DNA from: Rhodoferax ferrireducens | Lineage (GTDB): Bacteria > Pseudomonadota > Gammaproteobacteria > Burkholderiales > Burkholderiaceae_C | Direction of reading: 5' to 3' | DNA: 48,024 nt | Assembly (NCBI RefSeq): GCF_003347515.1 | Contig: NZ_QEII01000235.1 | Coordinates: 1-48,024 of the forward strand | Shown: positions 27,369 through 36,985 of the stretch, piece by piece | Layout: every line of letters begins with the position of its first letter | Position numbering within the stretch: position 1 is the stretch's first letter | Program-made: the position numbers and the translations under genes | The notes under the pieces: generated by a model | Told to the model about the DNA's origin: nothing | The model's input: the letters and a program-made list of their open reading frames with translations, nothing else | The model's database searches: none

Positions 27369-28359
27369 ATTTGACCTGATCGAGCGCTATTTCAAGCGCC
27401 CGGCCAGCCGCGCGGTGCTGGGCGTGGGCGACGACTGCGCGCTGCTGCAAGCCGCCCCCGGCACGCAACTGGCCATTTCCTGCGACATGCTGGTGGAAGG
27501 CCGCCATTTTCTGTCCACCATGGACCCGTTCAAGCTGGGCCACAAAGCCCTGGCCGTGAACCTGAGCGACCTGGCCGCCTGTGGCGCCAAGCCGCTGGCC
27601 TTTACCCTGGCGCTGGCGCTGCCGCGCGCCGACGACGCCTGGCTGGCGCCGTTCTCAAAAGGCCTGCTGGCCCTGGCCGATGCGCACGGCTGCGAGCTGG
27701 TGGGCGGCGACACCACGCAAGGGCCGCTCAACATCTGCGTCACCGTGTTTGGCGAGGTGCCGGTGGTCAATGCCCGCTCACAGGCACTGTTGCGTTCGGG
27801 CGCCCAGGCCGGCGATGACCTGTATGTCAGCGGCACCGTGGGCGACGCCCGGCTGGCGCTGGAGGTGTTCCGGGGCACGCTGTCGGTACCGGCGCCGGTG
27901 TTTGACGCCGCCCGTCTGCGCCTGGAACAGCCGACGCCGCGTGTAGCGCTGGGCCTGGCCTTGCGCGGCATTGCCACGGCGGCGATCGATGTCAGCGACG
28001 GCCTGCTGGGCGACCTCGGTCACATCCTGAAACAGTCCGGCGTGGGGGCCACCGTGGATACCGAAGTTGCTACAAATTTAATAGCTTCTTACGCATATTA
28101 CACGAGGGCTATAGGTCAATTTGACACTGAAATCGGCCAGGATCAATGGCTGAACTGGGCGCTGGCCGGTGGCGATGATTACGAGCTGCTGTTCACCGCC
28201 CCACCCGCCGCCCGCACCCTGGTGGCGGCGGCCGCCCACACCAGTCAGACGCCGGTCACGCACATCGGACACATCACGCTGGAGCGCGGCCTGCGACTGG
28301 TGGATGGCGACGGCCAATCCGTGCCCAACACCTACACCTCGTTCGACCACTTCGCCTGA
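27361..28359 (+). CDS. thiL: Thiamine-monophosphate kinase, with repeat insertion
   Basis: ThiL phosphorylates thiamine monophosphate to the active cofactor with ATP. It starts [11 protein letters not shown], and shows VLGVGDDCALL (about residues 19-29), DMLVEGRHF, the NLSDLAACGAKP block, GGDTTQGPL and IDVSDGLLGDLGHIL, as in the family. Between these and the C-terminal GGDDYELLFT is VATNLIASYAYYTRAIGQ (about 236-253), encoded by a sense copy of repeat A, lengthening a loop while keeping the frame. The gene overlaps the preceding frame by eight bases. Confidence 0.96.
   Translation: MGEFDLIERYFKRPASRAVLGVGDDCALLQAAPGTQLAISCDMLVEGRHFLSTMDPFKLGHKALAVNLSDLAACGAKPLAFTLALALPRADDAWLAPFSKGLLALADAHGCELVGGDTTQGPLNICVTVFGEVPVVNARSQALLRSGAQAGDDLYVSGTVGDARLALEVFRGTLSVPAPVFDAARLRLEQPTPRVALGLALRGIATAAIDVSDGLLGDLGHILKQSGVGATVDTEVATNLIASYAYYTRAIGQFDTEIGQDQWLNWALAGGDDYELLFTAPPAARTLVAAAAHTSQTPVTHIGHITLERGLRLVDGDGQSVPNTYTSFDHFA
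28069..28120 (+). repeat. Dispersed repeat A, copy 9 (inside thiL)
   Basis: This is the cleanest copy: GCTACAAATTTAATAGCTTC, then ACGCATATTACACGAGGGC and TATAGGTCAA. It is sense to thiL and its local composition is visibly lower in G+C than the surrounding gene. Confidence 0.8.
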
Positions 28360-28390
28360 CGCGACATGGCACCAAGGCGCCCGCCCGTCG

Positions 28391-29527
28391 TTATTTTTTC
28401 AGCTTGCCCGCGCCATTGATCATCGTCACTTCAACGAACTTCGAGCCAATGCGGTTGTTCTCGCCAAAAGTGATGTCATGTCCACCGAGATCGAAATTCT
28501 TGATGGAGGCCAGCGCTTCCATCAATTTCTGCCGGGTCGGGTTCGCGCCGCTACACCTGAGCCCTTCCACCAGCACCTTGGCGCCGAGAAATTCTTCGAA
28601 ACTGGTGTAGGACGGTTCCTCCTGCGGGGCGTACTTCTTCAACAAGGTCCGGTATTCGCGCGCAGTCGCCAAAACACCCGAGGTCGGCGAAGGCGCCACC
28701 TGCGTGATGCCAATGCCGCGCAAGCTGGTGGTGCCGACCAGTTCCACCAGATCATTCACGTTGACCACCGAAATACTGAACAACAAGGCACTTTCATTGA
28801 GCTTGCGAAAGCGCTGTATGAAGGCGGCCGTTGATTTGGTGATCGAAATCATGATCACGGCTTGCGGTCCCGCCTTGGCGATGGCATTCACCGCCTGCTC
28901 CACGTTCTCGGTATTTTTCTCGTAGCTCGCTTTGCTGACGATTTGTGCACCGTGCCTGGCGGCGGCGGCTTCAACCCCGGCCAGCCCCGCCAAACCAAAA
29001 GGGTCGTTCTGGTAAAACACCGCAATATTCTTGATCCCGATCGTCGCCAGTTGATTGACCATGGCTTCGGCCTCGTCACCATAGCCGGCGCGAACATGAA
29101 AGATGTAGGGATTGAACGGGCTGCGCAGCGGTTCGCCGCCCGTATAAGGCGCGACCAGGGGAATATTGGCCTCCTTCAAGACACTGAGCTTGAGCAGTTC
29201 GGCGATATTGCCGGTGCCGGCAAAACCGAACAGGGCCAGCGCCTTGTCCGATTCGATCAACTCGCGTGTCAGGCGCACGGTTTCATCCACTTTGTAGCCA
29301 TCGTCCTTGATGAGCACGCGAATTTTTCGGCCATTGATGCCGCCTTGGGCGTTGATGTGGTCGAAATAAATCTGGCCGCCGGCCACCATTTGTTTGCCCG
29401 TTTTTGCCAGCACGCCGGAGAGCGGTGCGACCTGCCCGATCACGAGGTCGCTGACAGAGACCGGGGGCGGGGCGGCATGGACCGCGCCGCATATAAACAG
29501 AAGGGAAAGAAGACGTGTGACAGACAT
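28391..29527 (-). CDS. Periplasmic ABC-type branched-chain amino-acid-like binding protein
   Basis: A 378-residue type I periplasmic binding protein of the LivJ/LivK kind. The signal peptide (MSVTRLLSLLFICGAVHA) is followed by IGQVAPLSGVLAKTGKQMVAG, the ligand-site start typical of the family, then INGRKIRVLIKDDGYK, FGFAGTGNIAELL and YEKNTENVEQAV. No permease or ATPase genes are nearby, so it is an orphan binding protein that may serve a distant transporter or act in sensing. Ligand unknown: amino acids, amides and aromatic acids are all used by relatives. Confidence 0.88.
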   Translation of the reverse strand: MSVTRLLSLLFICGAVHAAPPPVSVSDLVIGQVAPLSGVLAKTGKQMVAGGQIYFDHINAQGGINGRKIRVLIKDDGYKVDETVRLTRELIESDKALALFGFAGTGNIAELLKLSVLKEANIPLVAPYTGGEPLRSPFNPYIFHVRAGYGDEAEAMVNQLATIGIKNIAVFYQNDPFGLAGLAGVEAAAARHGAQIVSKASYEKNTENVEQAVNAIAKAGPQAVIMISITKSTAAFIQRFRKLNESALLFSISVVNVNDLVELVGTTSLRGIGITQVAPSPTSGVLATAREYRTLLKKYAPQEEPSYTSFEEFLGAKVLVEGLRCSGANPTRQKLMEALASIKNFDLGGHDITFGENNRIGSKFVEVTMINGAGKLKK

Positions 29528-29670
29528 GGTTGCAAGCTTGCTAATAATTTATTTTGGAATGCGCCGAAAAACGGTGCCCCAAAATCTTACAACACCACAA
29601 AGACAGTTCGCCTCGTGGTGAAGGCACGCAAGAACGCAAGTAGCCGCAAGAACCCGGGCCGGGTCCCGCC

Positions 29671-30243
29671 TCAGGCCATGAAGGCGGAAGGCACCGGAGG
29701 TTCGCCCATGGCCTGGCGCAGAACGGCCCAGTGCATGGCTTCGTCGCCCAGGATGCTGGCCGCCGCCTTGGACAGATCGCGATTGCCAAACAAGGGCACG
29801 GCGCCGAGGTAGGCGCTCACGGCCCCCTGCTCCAGCCGCGCCGCGAACTTGAGCACATCGAGTTCCGTTTTAAGCTGGTTCACCGGGAAGTCGTACTTGG
29901 CTTTGGCCGTCGCAGCTTTGCCGCCGAGCTTTTCCACCGTGCCGGCGAGCAGGGTCGCATGCTGTTTGTGGTGGCCCTGAAACGTCAGCGCCAAATCCAG
30001 CACGGGCTTGGTCAGCAGCTTGCTTTCGGCGCCCAGCTGGTAGGCGGCGATGGCCTCCAGTTCGGCCCCGATCGCGGTGTTGAGAATTTGAATGTCGCCA
30101 GCTTTGGCGCCATCCGCCGTGGCGGCCAGCGCGTCATTGCCGGCCAGCAGTGCGACCGCCGCACCCGACAACACCAGGCCGCCCGAGCGGCCCAAAAACA
30201 GCCGCCGGGCAGCCATGGGACTCGACATTAGAAAAAATGACAT
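29671..30243 (-). CDS. Exported ferritin-like domain protein
   Basis: A 190-residue protein with an N-terminal export signal containing twin arginines (ARRLFLGRSGGLVLSGAA), then a four-helix ferritin-like domain. Candidate metal ligands appear in AELEAIAAYQLG, FQGHHKQHATLL, LEQGAVSAYLG and GDEAMHWAVLR. The start MSFFLMSSP was chosen since GGAG lies eight bases before it; a start at Met6 or Met10 is possible. It follows the ECF sigma-factor gene by 30 bases and may be part of its regulon. Function is inferred to be oxidative or metal stress related but is not shown. Confidence 0.8.
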   Translation of the reverse strand: MSFFLMSSPMAARRLFLGRSGGLVLSGAAVALLAGNDALAATADGAKAGDIQILNTAIGAELEAIAAYQLGAESKLLTKPVLDLALTFQGHHKQHATLLAGTVEKLGGKAATAKAKYDFPVNQLKTELDVLKFAARLEQGAVSAYLGAVPLFGNRDLSKAAASILGDEAMHWAVLRQAMGEPPVPSAFMA

Positions 30244-30273
30244 AACGATCTCCAGTAAAAAAAACCTGACAGA

Positions 30274-30984
30274 TCACGCGCGAGAGGGTTCACGCTCGTG
30301 GGCAATTTTTGCCAGCACACCCTCGACGATGCTGTCGCAGCGCGGGCCGGCAAAGGAGAACGCATCACCGAGGGCCATGTCGATATCACGCGACAAGCCT
30401 TCGCGCAAAATGCCGCGCGCGCGGAAAAACCTGGACCGAACCGTGGCCTCGGGCAGGCCCAATGCCGTGGCCACTTCCTCCACGCTCATTTCTTCCACCC
30501 CGCGCAACATGAACACGGCGCGAAACGCGTCGGGCAAGGTGTCGATTCGGGCTTCCATCTGCTGGCGCACCTGCGCGCGCATGGCCACGCGGTCCGGCTG
30601 TTCGTCGGGGTTGGCTTGCATTTGCAGCTCCAGGGGTTCGCCATCGGTCTCAATGGCCGCGCTCAATGGAAGGACCTGGGCACCGCCGCGGCGCAGCCGT
30701 CCCAGCGCTTCATTGACCACGATGCGGACCAGCCAGGTCGAGAGTCTGGCGTCCGCGCGGAAGCTGGCCAGCGCACGCCAGGCGCGCAGATAGGCCTCCT
30801 GCAGCGCGTCCTGCGTGTCGTCGTCGCTCTTGAGGATGCTGCGCGCCGTGCGAAAAAGCAGCCGGTTGTAGCGTCGCATGATCCGCGCGAAAGCCAAATC
30901 GTTGCCGGCCAGTGCCAGACTGACCAGCTCGGCATCTGAGCTGGCGTCTGACGGCAGGGCGTGTCTTGTGGTGGAGGTATTCAT
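30274..30984 (-). CDS. ECF-type RNA polymerase sigma factor
   Basis: A 236-residue alternative sigma factor. Region 2 is at about residues 30-95 (FARIMRRYNRLLFRTARSIL, the DALQEAYLRAW core-binding motif and STWLVRIVVNEALGRLRR). Region 4 is at about 145-200 (LPDAFRAVFMLRGVEEMSVEEVATALGLPEATVRSRFFRAR). A C-terminal extension of about 35 residues, including FAGPRCDSIVEGVLAKI, follows. No anti-sigma gene lies next to it; the downstream gene codes for the ferritin-like protein. The C-terminal tail with one Cys might take part in control, which is a guess. Confidence 0.93.
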   Translation of the reverse strand: MNTSTTRHALPSDASSDAELVSLALAGNDLAFARIMRRYNRLLFRTARSILKSDDDTQDALQEAYLRAWRALASFRADARLSTWLVRIVVNEALGRLRRGGAQVLPLSAAIETDGEPLELQMQANPDEQPDRVAMRAQVRQQMEARIDTLPDAFRAVFMLRGVEEMSVEEVATALGLPEATVRSRFFRARGILREGLSRDIDMALGDAFSFAGPRCDSIVEGVLAKIAHEREPSRA

Positions 30985-31164
30985 GCGTGTTCCTGTGCAT
31001 TAGATGGCCGGCAGGTCTTTGGCGTTCCGGATTTTTTCAGTCAGCCGGTGAGTCAGCAGCATCACGTCCGGACGAGAGCCGCTAGCGCCAGTGCTGGCTC
31101 TCCGTGGTCTTGTCGTTCTTGGTTTGACCAGGTTGCACTATGCAGGCTCGCAACCATTGGTGGC

Positions 31165-31236
31165 ATGGCCATTCTGGGCGCCATCGGCATGGCCGTGATG
31201 TATTTCGGAATGATGGGCAGAATGGGGGCTTATTAG
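31165..31236 (+). CDS. Tiny hydrophobic ORF or gene remnant
   Basis: A 23-codon frame starting MAILGAIGMAVMYFGMMGR encodes one Gly/Met-rich membrane helix with a short basic end. No good ribosome-binding site precedes it, and the same open frame continues upstream without sensible composition. It could be the 3' remnant of a metal-related membrane protein gene left at the edge of the copper operon, or a small peptide gene. Its stop overlaps the end of the convergent membrane-protein gene. Confidence 0.25.
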   Translation: MAILGAIGMAVMYFGMMGRMGAY

Positions 31237-31724
31237 GCACGGCTCGCTTGATTCGAATTCATCTCTTTGTGTTTAATCCACGCCGCCACGACAAAGAATA
31301 TTGCAGGCGGCAAAACCACCATCTGGATGACTGGAACAAGGCCAATCACCAAACCTGGGATAAGCGGCATTTGTTCTGTGTATGTCCAACGGTTGATGAG
31401 ACCAACAGCGACCCATTCGACAACAACGCCAAGGCCGAGTCCGACGATCAGCATCACGCTGTAATGCAGAGCACGGGGATCGACAAACCAATCAGACCGC
31501 TTGAACGTGAGCCAGCCGACTGCAAAGATGATCCACACGAGGAAGCCATCGCCCACGCTTGCAATAAAGCAATGCACCCAAGTGGCGACGCTTCCCCAAT
31601 CCATTCCAACAAAAAGAAAGCCTTGAGCGATTTCCCAAAAATAGTTGACTGGCACGGCGACGACGAACAGGGCCGCAAAGCACCATACGGGCGCAACGCG
31701 AGATGGACCGATTTTCATCGTCAT
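31233..31724 (-). CDS. Four-helix inner-membrane protein at the end of the cus operon
   Basis: A 163-residue hydrophobic protein with about four membrane helices (near residues 12-38, 50-70, 87-110 and 122-148). Trp and Met are frequent and polar residues sit in the helices (FFVGMDWGSVATWVHCFIASVGDGFLVW). I recognise no characterised family. It lies 32 bases behind cusF on the same strand, so it is probably co-transcribed with the copper/silver efflux genes. Its base composition is lower in G+C than most of the window, consistent with the block being acquired. Confidence 0.7.
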   Translation of the reverse strand: MTMKIGPSRVAPVWCFAALFVVAVPVNYFWEIAQGFLFVGMDWGSVATWVHCFIASVGDGFLVWIIFAVGWLTFKRSDWFVDPRALHYSVMLIVGLGLGVVVEWVAVGLINRWTYTEQMPLIPGLVIGLVPVIQMVVLPPAIFFVVAAWIKHKEMNSNQASRA

Positions 31725-31756
31725 GGCCCAAGGCTGTTGACTTGCATTGCGCGTTG

Positions 31757-32110
31757 TTACTTGATTTGGGTGACGACATAGTCGTCGCCTTCCTGCACGA
31801 ACTCGAACGCCACCTTCTGGCCCTCCTTCAGCTTGGCCAGCAGCGCCTTGTCCTTGACCTTGAATCCCATCGTCATCGGGGGCCAGTTCATGCTATTGAC
31901 GGCTTCGTGGGCAAGAGTGACCACGCCAGCCTTGGGATCGACTTTCTTGACTACGCCGAGAGCCTTGTGCGTCATCTGGGCCATCTGGGCCTCGGTGGCT
32001 GGTTTCTTGGCCATGTCCATGGGTTTCATGGTGTCCATCTTCTGCTGCGCGAACGCGACAGAGGCCGACAGCGTGACGGCCACGATCAGGGTGGTGGTAA
32101 TTTTCTTCAT
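31757..32110 (-). CDS. cusF: Periplasmic Cu(I)/Ag(I) chaperone CusF
   Basis: CusF binds Cu(I) or Ag(I) in the periplasm and hands it to the CusCBA pump. After a signal peptide (MKKITTTLIVAVTLSASVAFA) and a Met/Lys-rich segment (MDTMKPMDMAKKP), the OB-fold domain holds the four ligand positions in order: His in TLAHEAV, Trp in NWPPMTMGF and the two Mets of the same motif. This matches the known His/Trp/Met/Met site. GGAG lies before the chosen ATG; a longer frame adds 18 residues of no signal character. Confidence 0.94.
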   Translation of the reverse strand: MKKITTTLIVAVTLSASVAFAQQKMDTMKPMDMAKKPATEAQMAQMTHKALGVVKKVDPKAGVVTLAHEAVNSMNWPPMTMGFKVKDKALLAKLKEGQKVAFEFVQEGDDYVVTQIK

Positions 32111-32191
32111 GGGATTCTCCGTTTCAGAGGGGTTAAGGGAAATGGTTTCAAGAAAGGTTGGCATGCATCATTTTTTCCAGAACGCAAGTCG

Positions 32192-35100
32192 TTACGTCGT
32201 GGCCTTGCGCTCATGCTGCCGCCGCATCAGCAGGTAGGCAGCCGGAATGACAAACATTGACAATAGAGGCGCGGTGATCATTCCGCCCACCATCGGCGCG
32301 GCAATGCGCTGCATGACTTCGGAGCCCGTGCCAGTTCCCCACATGATCGGGAACAGGCCCGCAAGGATCACTGCCACCGTCATGGCCTTGGGCCGCACGC
32401 GCAGCACCGCGCCCTCAACGATGGCGCCGAGCAGATCAGCCTCGCTGGTCTTGCCCTGGTCGAGACGGTCTTGCCAGGCATTTTTCAGGTATAGCAGCAT
32501 GATCACGCCGAACTCGGCGGACACCCCGGCCAGGGCGATGAAGCCCACCGCACCGGCTATCGACAGGTTGTAGCTCAGCAGGTAGAGCAGCCAGATACCC
32601 CCGACCAACGCAAACGGCAGCGCAGCCATGATCAGTACCGCCTCGCCGAAGCTAGAAAACGTCAGATACAGCAGCACGAAGATAATGAGCAGCGTGAACG
32701 GCACCACCACCTTGAGTTTGGCCATGGCACGCTCCAGGTACTCGAACTGGCCAGACCAGGAAATCGAATAACCAGCGGGCAGAACAACTTTTTCGGATAC
32801 CGCCTTTTGCATGTCCTGCACGGCAGAGCGCAAGTCACGGCCGCGAATATCCACATAGACCCAACCAGACAGACGGGCGTTCTCGCTGCGCAGCATGGGT
32901 GGACCATCGGTGATGCGAATATCGGCCACATCCGATAGAACCAGGCGCTGGCCTCGCTCCGTGACGATAGGCAATACGCGCAGCTTTTCCAATGAATCAC
33001 GGAATTCGCGCGGGTAGCGCAGATTGATGGGGAAGCGTTGCAGGCCCTCAACCGTCTCACCGATGTTCTCTCCGCCGACCGCCGAAGAAATTACCGACTG
33101 CACATCGGCAATGTTCAGACCGAAGCGTGCGGCTTCTTCGCGGCGAATATTGATGTCCACATAGCGCCCACCCGTCAGCCGTTCGGCCAATGCGCTACTG
33201 ACGCCTGGCACCTCCTTCACCGCTCGCTCAATTTCCCCTGCGATGCGGTCAATCTCGACCAGATCGGTCCCCGCAACTTTGACACCCACTGGGCTCTTGA
33301 TACCGGTGGCCAGCATGTCGATGCGGTTGCGGATCGGTGGCACCCAGATGTTGGCCAGGCCCGGCACCTTGACTATTGCGTCCAGTTCCTCCACCAGTTT
33401 GTCCTGCGTCATGCCAGGCCGCCACTGCTCTTTAGGTTTGAACTGGATCGTGGTCTCGAACATCTCCATGGGTGCGGAGTCGGTGGCGGTCTCGGCCCGT
33501 CCGGCCTTGCCGAACACGCTGGCCACTTCGGGCACGGTCTTGATCAGGCGGTCCGTCTGTTGCAACAGTTCACTGGCCTTGCCTGCCGACAGGCCTGGCA
33601 GAGCTGACGGCATGTAGAGCAAATCGCCCTCATCCAGACGTGGCATGAACTCGCCGCCAATATGTTGCAGCGGCCACAGGCTCAAGACCAGCAGCACCGC
33701 TGCGACCACCAAGGTCATCTTGGGTGCCCGTAGCACGGCATTGAGCAGCGGGCGGTAAACCGCGATCAAGAAGCGATTCAGCGGGTTGCTGTTTTCGTCA
33801 GGAACGCGGCCACGGATGAGGTAGCCCATCAGCACGGGGATCAAGGTCACGGACAAACCTGCCGCTGCTGCCATCGAATAGGTCTTGGTAAAAGCCAGGG
33901 GCGAGAACAGCCGCCCCTCTTGCGCCTCCAGCGTGAACACCGGAATGAACGACAGCGTGATGATCAGCAGCGAGAAGAACAGCGCAGGCCCTACCTCTGC
34001 GGCCGAATCGCCGATAACGCGCCAACGGGCTTCACCTTGCAGTGTTTTTCCCGGATGCGCATGGCCCCATTGCTCCAGATGCTTGTGCGCGTTCTCGATC
34101 ATCACCACCGCCGCATCGACCATGGCACCAATAGCGATAGCAATACCCCCCAGCGACATAATGTTCGCATTGACACCCTGGTAGTGCATGACGATGAAGG
34201 CAGCCAAAATGCCCAGTGGCAGCGAGACGATGGCCACCAAAGCCGAGCGCAAGTGAAACAGGAAGATGAAACACACCACAGCAACAACAATGAACTCCTC
34301 CAGCAGCTTGTGCGTCAGGTTGTCCACGGCGCGTTCAATCAGGCCGGAGCGGTCGTAGACTGGCACGATCTCCACGCCCTTGGGCAAGCTGGACTGCAAA
34401 ATCTTGAGCTTCGCCTTGACGGCGGCGATCGTCTCCAGCGCGTTCTTGCCAGAGCGCATCACGATCACGCCACCCGTGGCCTCGCCTTCGCCATCCAGTT
34501 CACCAATGCCACGGCGCATTTCTGGCCCGAGCTGGATGCGCGCAACGTCGCCCAGTCGTACCGACACACCCGCGGCAGTCGTCATCAATGGCACCTTGCG
34601 GAAGTCGTCAAGGCCTTGCAGATAGCCTGACGCACGCACCATGTATTCGGCCTCGCCCAACTCCAGCACCGAGCCACCCGTTTCCTGGTTGGCCTTCTGG
34701 ATTGCTTCGACCACCTTGGTGTGGGGAATGCTGTAAGCCGCCAGCTTGTTCGGGTCGAGCACGATCTGGTACTGGCGCACCATGCCACCGACCGAGGCGA
34801 CCTCGGCCACATTGGGGATGGTTTTCAGCTCAAACTTGAGAAACCAATCCTGCAAGGCTCGCAACTGCGAAGCGTCCTGCGTGCCACTACGATCTATCAA
34901 CGCATACTGGTAAATCCAGCCCACACCCGTGGCATCTGGTCCAATCGAAGCTTTGGCCGCAGCAGGTAGGCGCGACTGCACCTGGTTCAGGTATTCCAGC
35001 ACGCGCGAACGTGCCCAGTAGAGATCGGTGCCGTCCTCGAACAGCACGTAGACAAAGGAGTCGCCAAAGAACGAATAGCCGCGCACTGTCTTGGCCCCCG

Positions 35101-35329
35101 GCACTGACAGCATGGTTGTCGTCAGCGGATAGGTGATCTGGTTTTCGACGATGCGCGGCGCTTGTCCCGGATAGGTGGTGCGGATGATGACCTGTCCGTC
35201 CGACAGGTCAGGTAGCGCGTCCAGCGGTGTTCTAAGCAGCGAATACACGCCCCAGGCGCTCAGCAGCACGGTTGCCAGCAATACCAGGAAGCGGTTCACG
35301 ATGGACCAACGGATGAACTTGGCGATCAT
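32192..35329 (-). CDS. cusA: Heavy-metal RND efflux pump CusA
   Basis: The proton-driven inner-membrane pump (1045 residues) that moves Cu(I)/Ag(I) out through CusBC. It has the RND layout of 12 membrane helices with two large periplasmic loops. The proton-relay region [19 protein letters not shown] (helix 4) marks the heavy-metal (HME) subgroup, as do [21 protein letters not shown] near the start and [23 protein letters not shown]. Methionines expected to carry metal were not mapped. The ATG overlaps the cusB stop by four bases. CzcA-type specificity for other metals is less likely given CusF next door. Confidence 0.95.
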   Translation of the reverse strand: MIAKFIRWSIVNRFLVLLATVLLSAWGVYSLLRTPLDALPDLSDGQVIIRTTYPGQAPRIVENQITYPLTTTMLSVPGAKTVRGYSFFGDSFVYVLFEDGTDLYWARSRVLEYLNQVQSRLPAAAKASIGPDATGVGWIYQYALIDRSGTQDASQLRALQDWFLKFELKTIPNVAEVASVGGMVRQYQIVLDPNKLAAYSIPHTKVVEAIQKANQETGGSVLELGEAEYMVRASGYLQGLDDFRKVPLMTTAAGVSVRLGDVARIQLGPEMRRGIGELDGEGEATGGVIVMRSGKNALETIAAVKAKLKILQSSLPKGVEIVPVYDRSGLIERAVDNLTHKLLEEFIVVAVVCFIFLFHLRSALVAIVSLPLGILAAFIVMHYQGVNANIMSLGGIAIAIGAMVDAAVVMIENAHKHLEQWGHAHPGKTLQGEARWRVIGDSAAEVGPALFFSLLIITLSFIPVFTLEAQEGRLFSPLAFTKTYSMAAAAGLSVTLIPVLMGYLIRGRVPDENSNPLNRFLIAVYRPLLNAVLRAPKMTLVVAAVLLVLSLWPLQHIGGEFMPRLDEGDLLYMPSALPGLSAGKASELLQQTDRLIKTVPEVASVFGKAGRAETATDSAPMEMFETTIQFKPKEQWRPGMTQDKLVEELDAIVKVPGLANIWVPPIRNRIDMLATGIKSPVGVKVAGTDLVEIDRIAGEIERAVKEVPGVSSALAERLTGGRYVDINIRREEAARFGLNIADVQSVISSAVGGENIGETVEGLQRFPINLRYPREFRDSLEKLRVLPIVTERGQRLVLSDVADIRITDGPPMLRSENARLSGWVYVDIRGRDLRSAVQDMQKAVSEKVVLPAGYSISWSGQFEYLERAMAKLKVVVPFTLLIIFVLLYLTFSSFGEAVLIMAALPFALVGGIWLLYLLSYNLSIAGAVGFIALAGVSAEFGVIMLLYLKNAWQDRLDQGKTSEADLLGAIVEGAVLRVRPKAMTVAVILAGLFPIMWGTGTGSEVMQRIAAPMVGGMITAPLLSMFVIPAAYLLMRRQHERKATT

Positions 35330-36972
35330 GGTTTGCTTACTGTGGCCTTGGCGGGCATTGCTTTCGCCTCGGAGGCCATGGGGCTTATGCGGATGAGTTG
35401 CGGCAAGCCCTCCGCATCCATGTAGAACTCAAAACTCACTTTGTCACCCTGCTCCAGATTGCGCGGCTTGCCACTGGCGGGCAGCTTGAAATCCATGGTC
35501 ATCGCGCCCCATTTGAGCGACGCAATCGGCCCATGAGACAGAGTGATGCTGTCTTTCCCGATGGCCTCAATCTTGGCTTCACCCTCATGGCGCGGTGCCG
35601 TGTTGGCCGCGCCGGGCTTGGGTGCGTCGTTCAGGCGCGCCTCGATACCTTTGAGGCTGGCTTCCGAATCAATCAGGAACTGTGACGACACCACCACACG
35701 CTGCCCGGCTTGCAGGCCACGCAAGATGGAGGTCTGCCCATTGCTCTCGATACCAATTTCCACCTCGACTGGACGGAACTTGCCCTTTTCTTCGGCCAGC
35801 ATCACCACCACGCGCTTACCCGTCTGAATCACTGCCTCAGTCGGAATCAGCAACGATGTTTCAGCCCGCATATCCATGAACTGCATGGTCACGAACATGC
35901 CGGGTACCAAGACATTGCCGGGGTTGGCTAGCTCCACACGGGCTTTGAGCGTGCGGGTCGCCGCATTGACCTCGGGCAATATCGCCTGTACCGTGCCATG
36001 CAAGGCTGTGCCGGGTGCGGCTGCACTGTGGGCCTGCACCTTGGTGCCGGGTCGAATCAGCGCGGCCTGGCTCTCGGGGACTTGCGCCTCGGCCCACACG
36101 GATGACAAGCCGTTGATGCGGAACAGCGTGGCACCGGGCATGACCGTCATGCCTTCTCGCGCCGTCAGTTCCACCACCACGCCGCCGATAGGCGCAGTGA
36201 GGGTGATGCGTGGCTGGGTTTTTCCGCTGTTCTCAACCAGGCGAATCTGCTCTTCGCTCATGCCCACTTGGCGCATGCGCTGGCGTGCGGCATCGACCAG
36301 CATCGCCAAATCCGTGCCTTGCATGCGCCGCACCGACAAGAATTCTTCTTGCGCCGCAATCCAGTCCGGCACATAGAGTTCGGCCAATGCCTGCCCTTTG
36401 CGCACGCGGTCCAGCGTGGCACGCACATGCAGGCGTTCGATATAGCCCGTGGCGCGGGCTTGCACCAAGGCCTGGTCGCGTTCGTTGAAGGCGATGTTGC
36501 CGACGGCGGAGACCTGTGGCGACAACAGGCCCTCAGTGACGGCTGCCGTTCGTATCCCAAGGTTTTGCTGAATGCGCGGGCTGACCGTGACTTTGCTGTC
36601 GTCACCGTCGCTGTCGGCATAGACGGGCACCAGCATCATGTCCATGAAAGGAGATTTGGCAGGCTTGTCGAACTTGTTCCCCGGCACCATGGGGTCGTGG
36701 TAGTACAGCACCTTGCGTCCGGTGGCGGGGTCAACGTCGCCGGCTTTGATGCCCTTCTCGATATGACGGCGTGTCGCCTCTTCGCCTTCGGCAACGCTTT
36801 GGGGGATGGCACCCGCACCAGCCTGTGTCGGGGTGTCTGTCGCTGCTGCGGGCTTGGTAGCGTCGCTCCCCATCGTCATGCCCTGTTGCACCCCCATCCG
36901 ATACACGCCATAGCCCGCGCCGCTCAGCAGGCTGACAACGACCAATCCAATAAGCAGTTGATTGCGTTTCAT
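35326..36972 (-). CDS. cusB: RND periplasmic adaptor CusB with C-terminal CusF-like domain
   Basis: The membrane-fusion protein linking CusA and CusC, about 548 residues. An N-terminal membrane anchor ([19 protein letters not shown]) precedes a metal-binding segment with [29 protein letters not shown], then lipoyl-like, hairpin and beta-barrel domains. The last about 75 residues ([21 protein letters not shown] and GAMTMDF) form a second CusF-type domain fused to the adaptor, with His, Trp and the MTM pair in place. Two adjacent ATGs exist; I used the second, six bases after AAGGA. It lies 13 bases behind cusC. Confidence 0.94.
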   Translation of the reverse strand: MKRNQLLIGLVVVSLLSGAGYGVYRMGVQQGMTMGSDATKPAAATDTPTQAGAGAIPQSVAEGEEATRRHIEKGIKAGDVDPATGRKVLYYHDPMVPGNKFDKPAKSPFMDMMLVPVYADSDGDDSKVTVSPRIQQNLGIRTAAVTEGLLSPQVSAVGNIAFNERDQALVQARATGYIERLHVRATLDRVRKGQALAELYVPDWIAAQEEFLSVRRMQGTDLAMLVDAARQRMRQVGMSEEQIRLVENSGKTQPRITLTAPIGGVVVELTAREGMTVMPGATLFRINGLSSVWAEAQVPESQAALIRPGTKVQAHSAAAPGTALHGTVQAILPEVNAATRTLKARVELANPGNVLVPGMFVTMQFMDMRAETSLLIPTEAVIQTGKRVVVMLAEEKGKFRPVEVEIGIESNGQTSILRGLQAGQRVVVSSQFLIDSEASLKGIEARLNDAPKPGAANTAPRHEGEAKIEAIGKDSITLSHGPIASLKWGAMTMDFKLPASGKPRNLEQGDKVSFEFYMDAEGLPQLIRISPMASEAKAMPAKATVSKP

Positions 36973-36985
36973 CATGATTCCTTTG

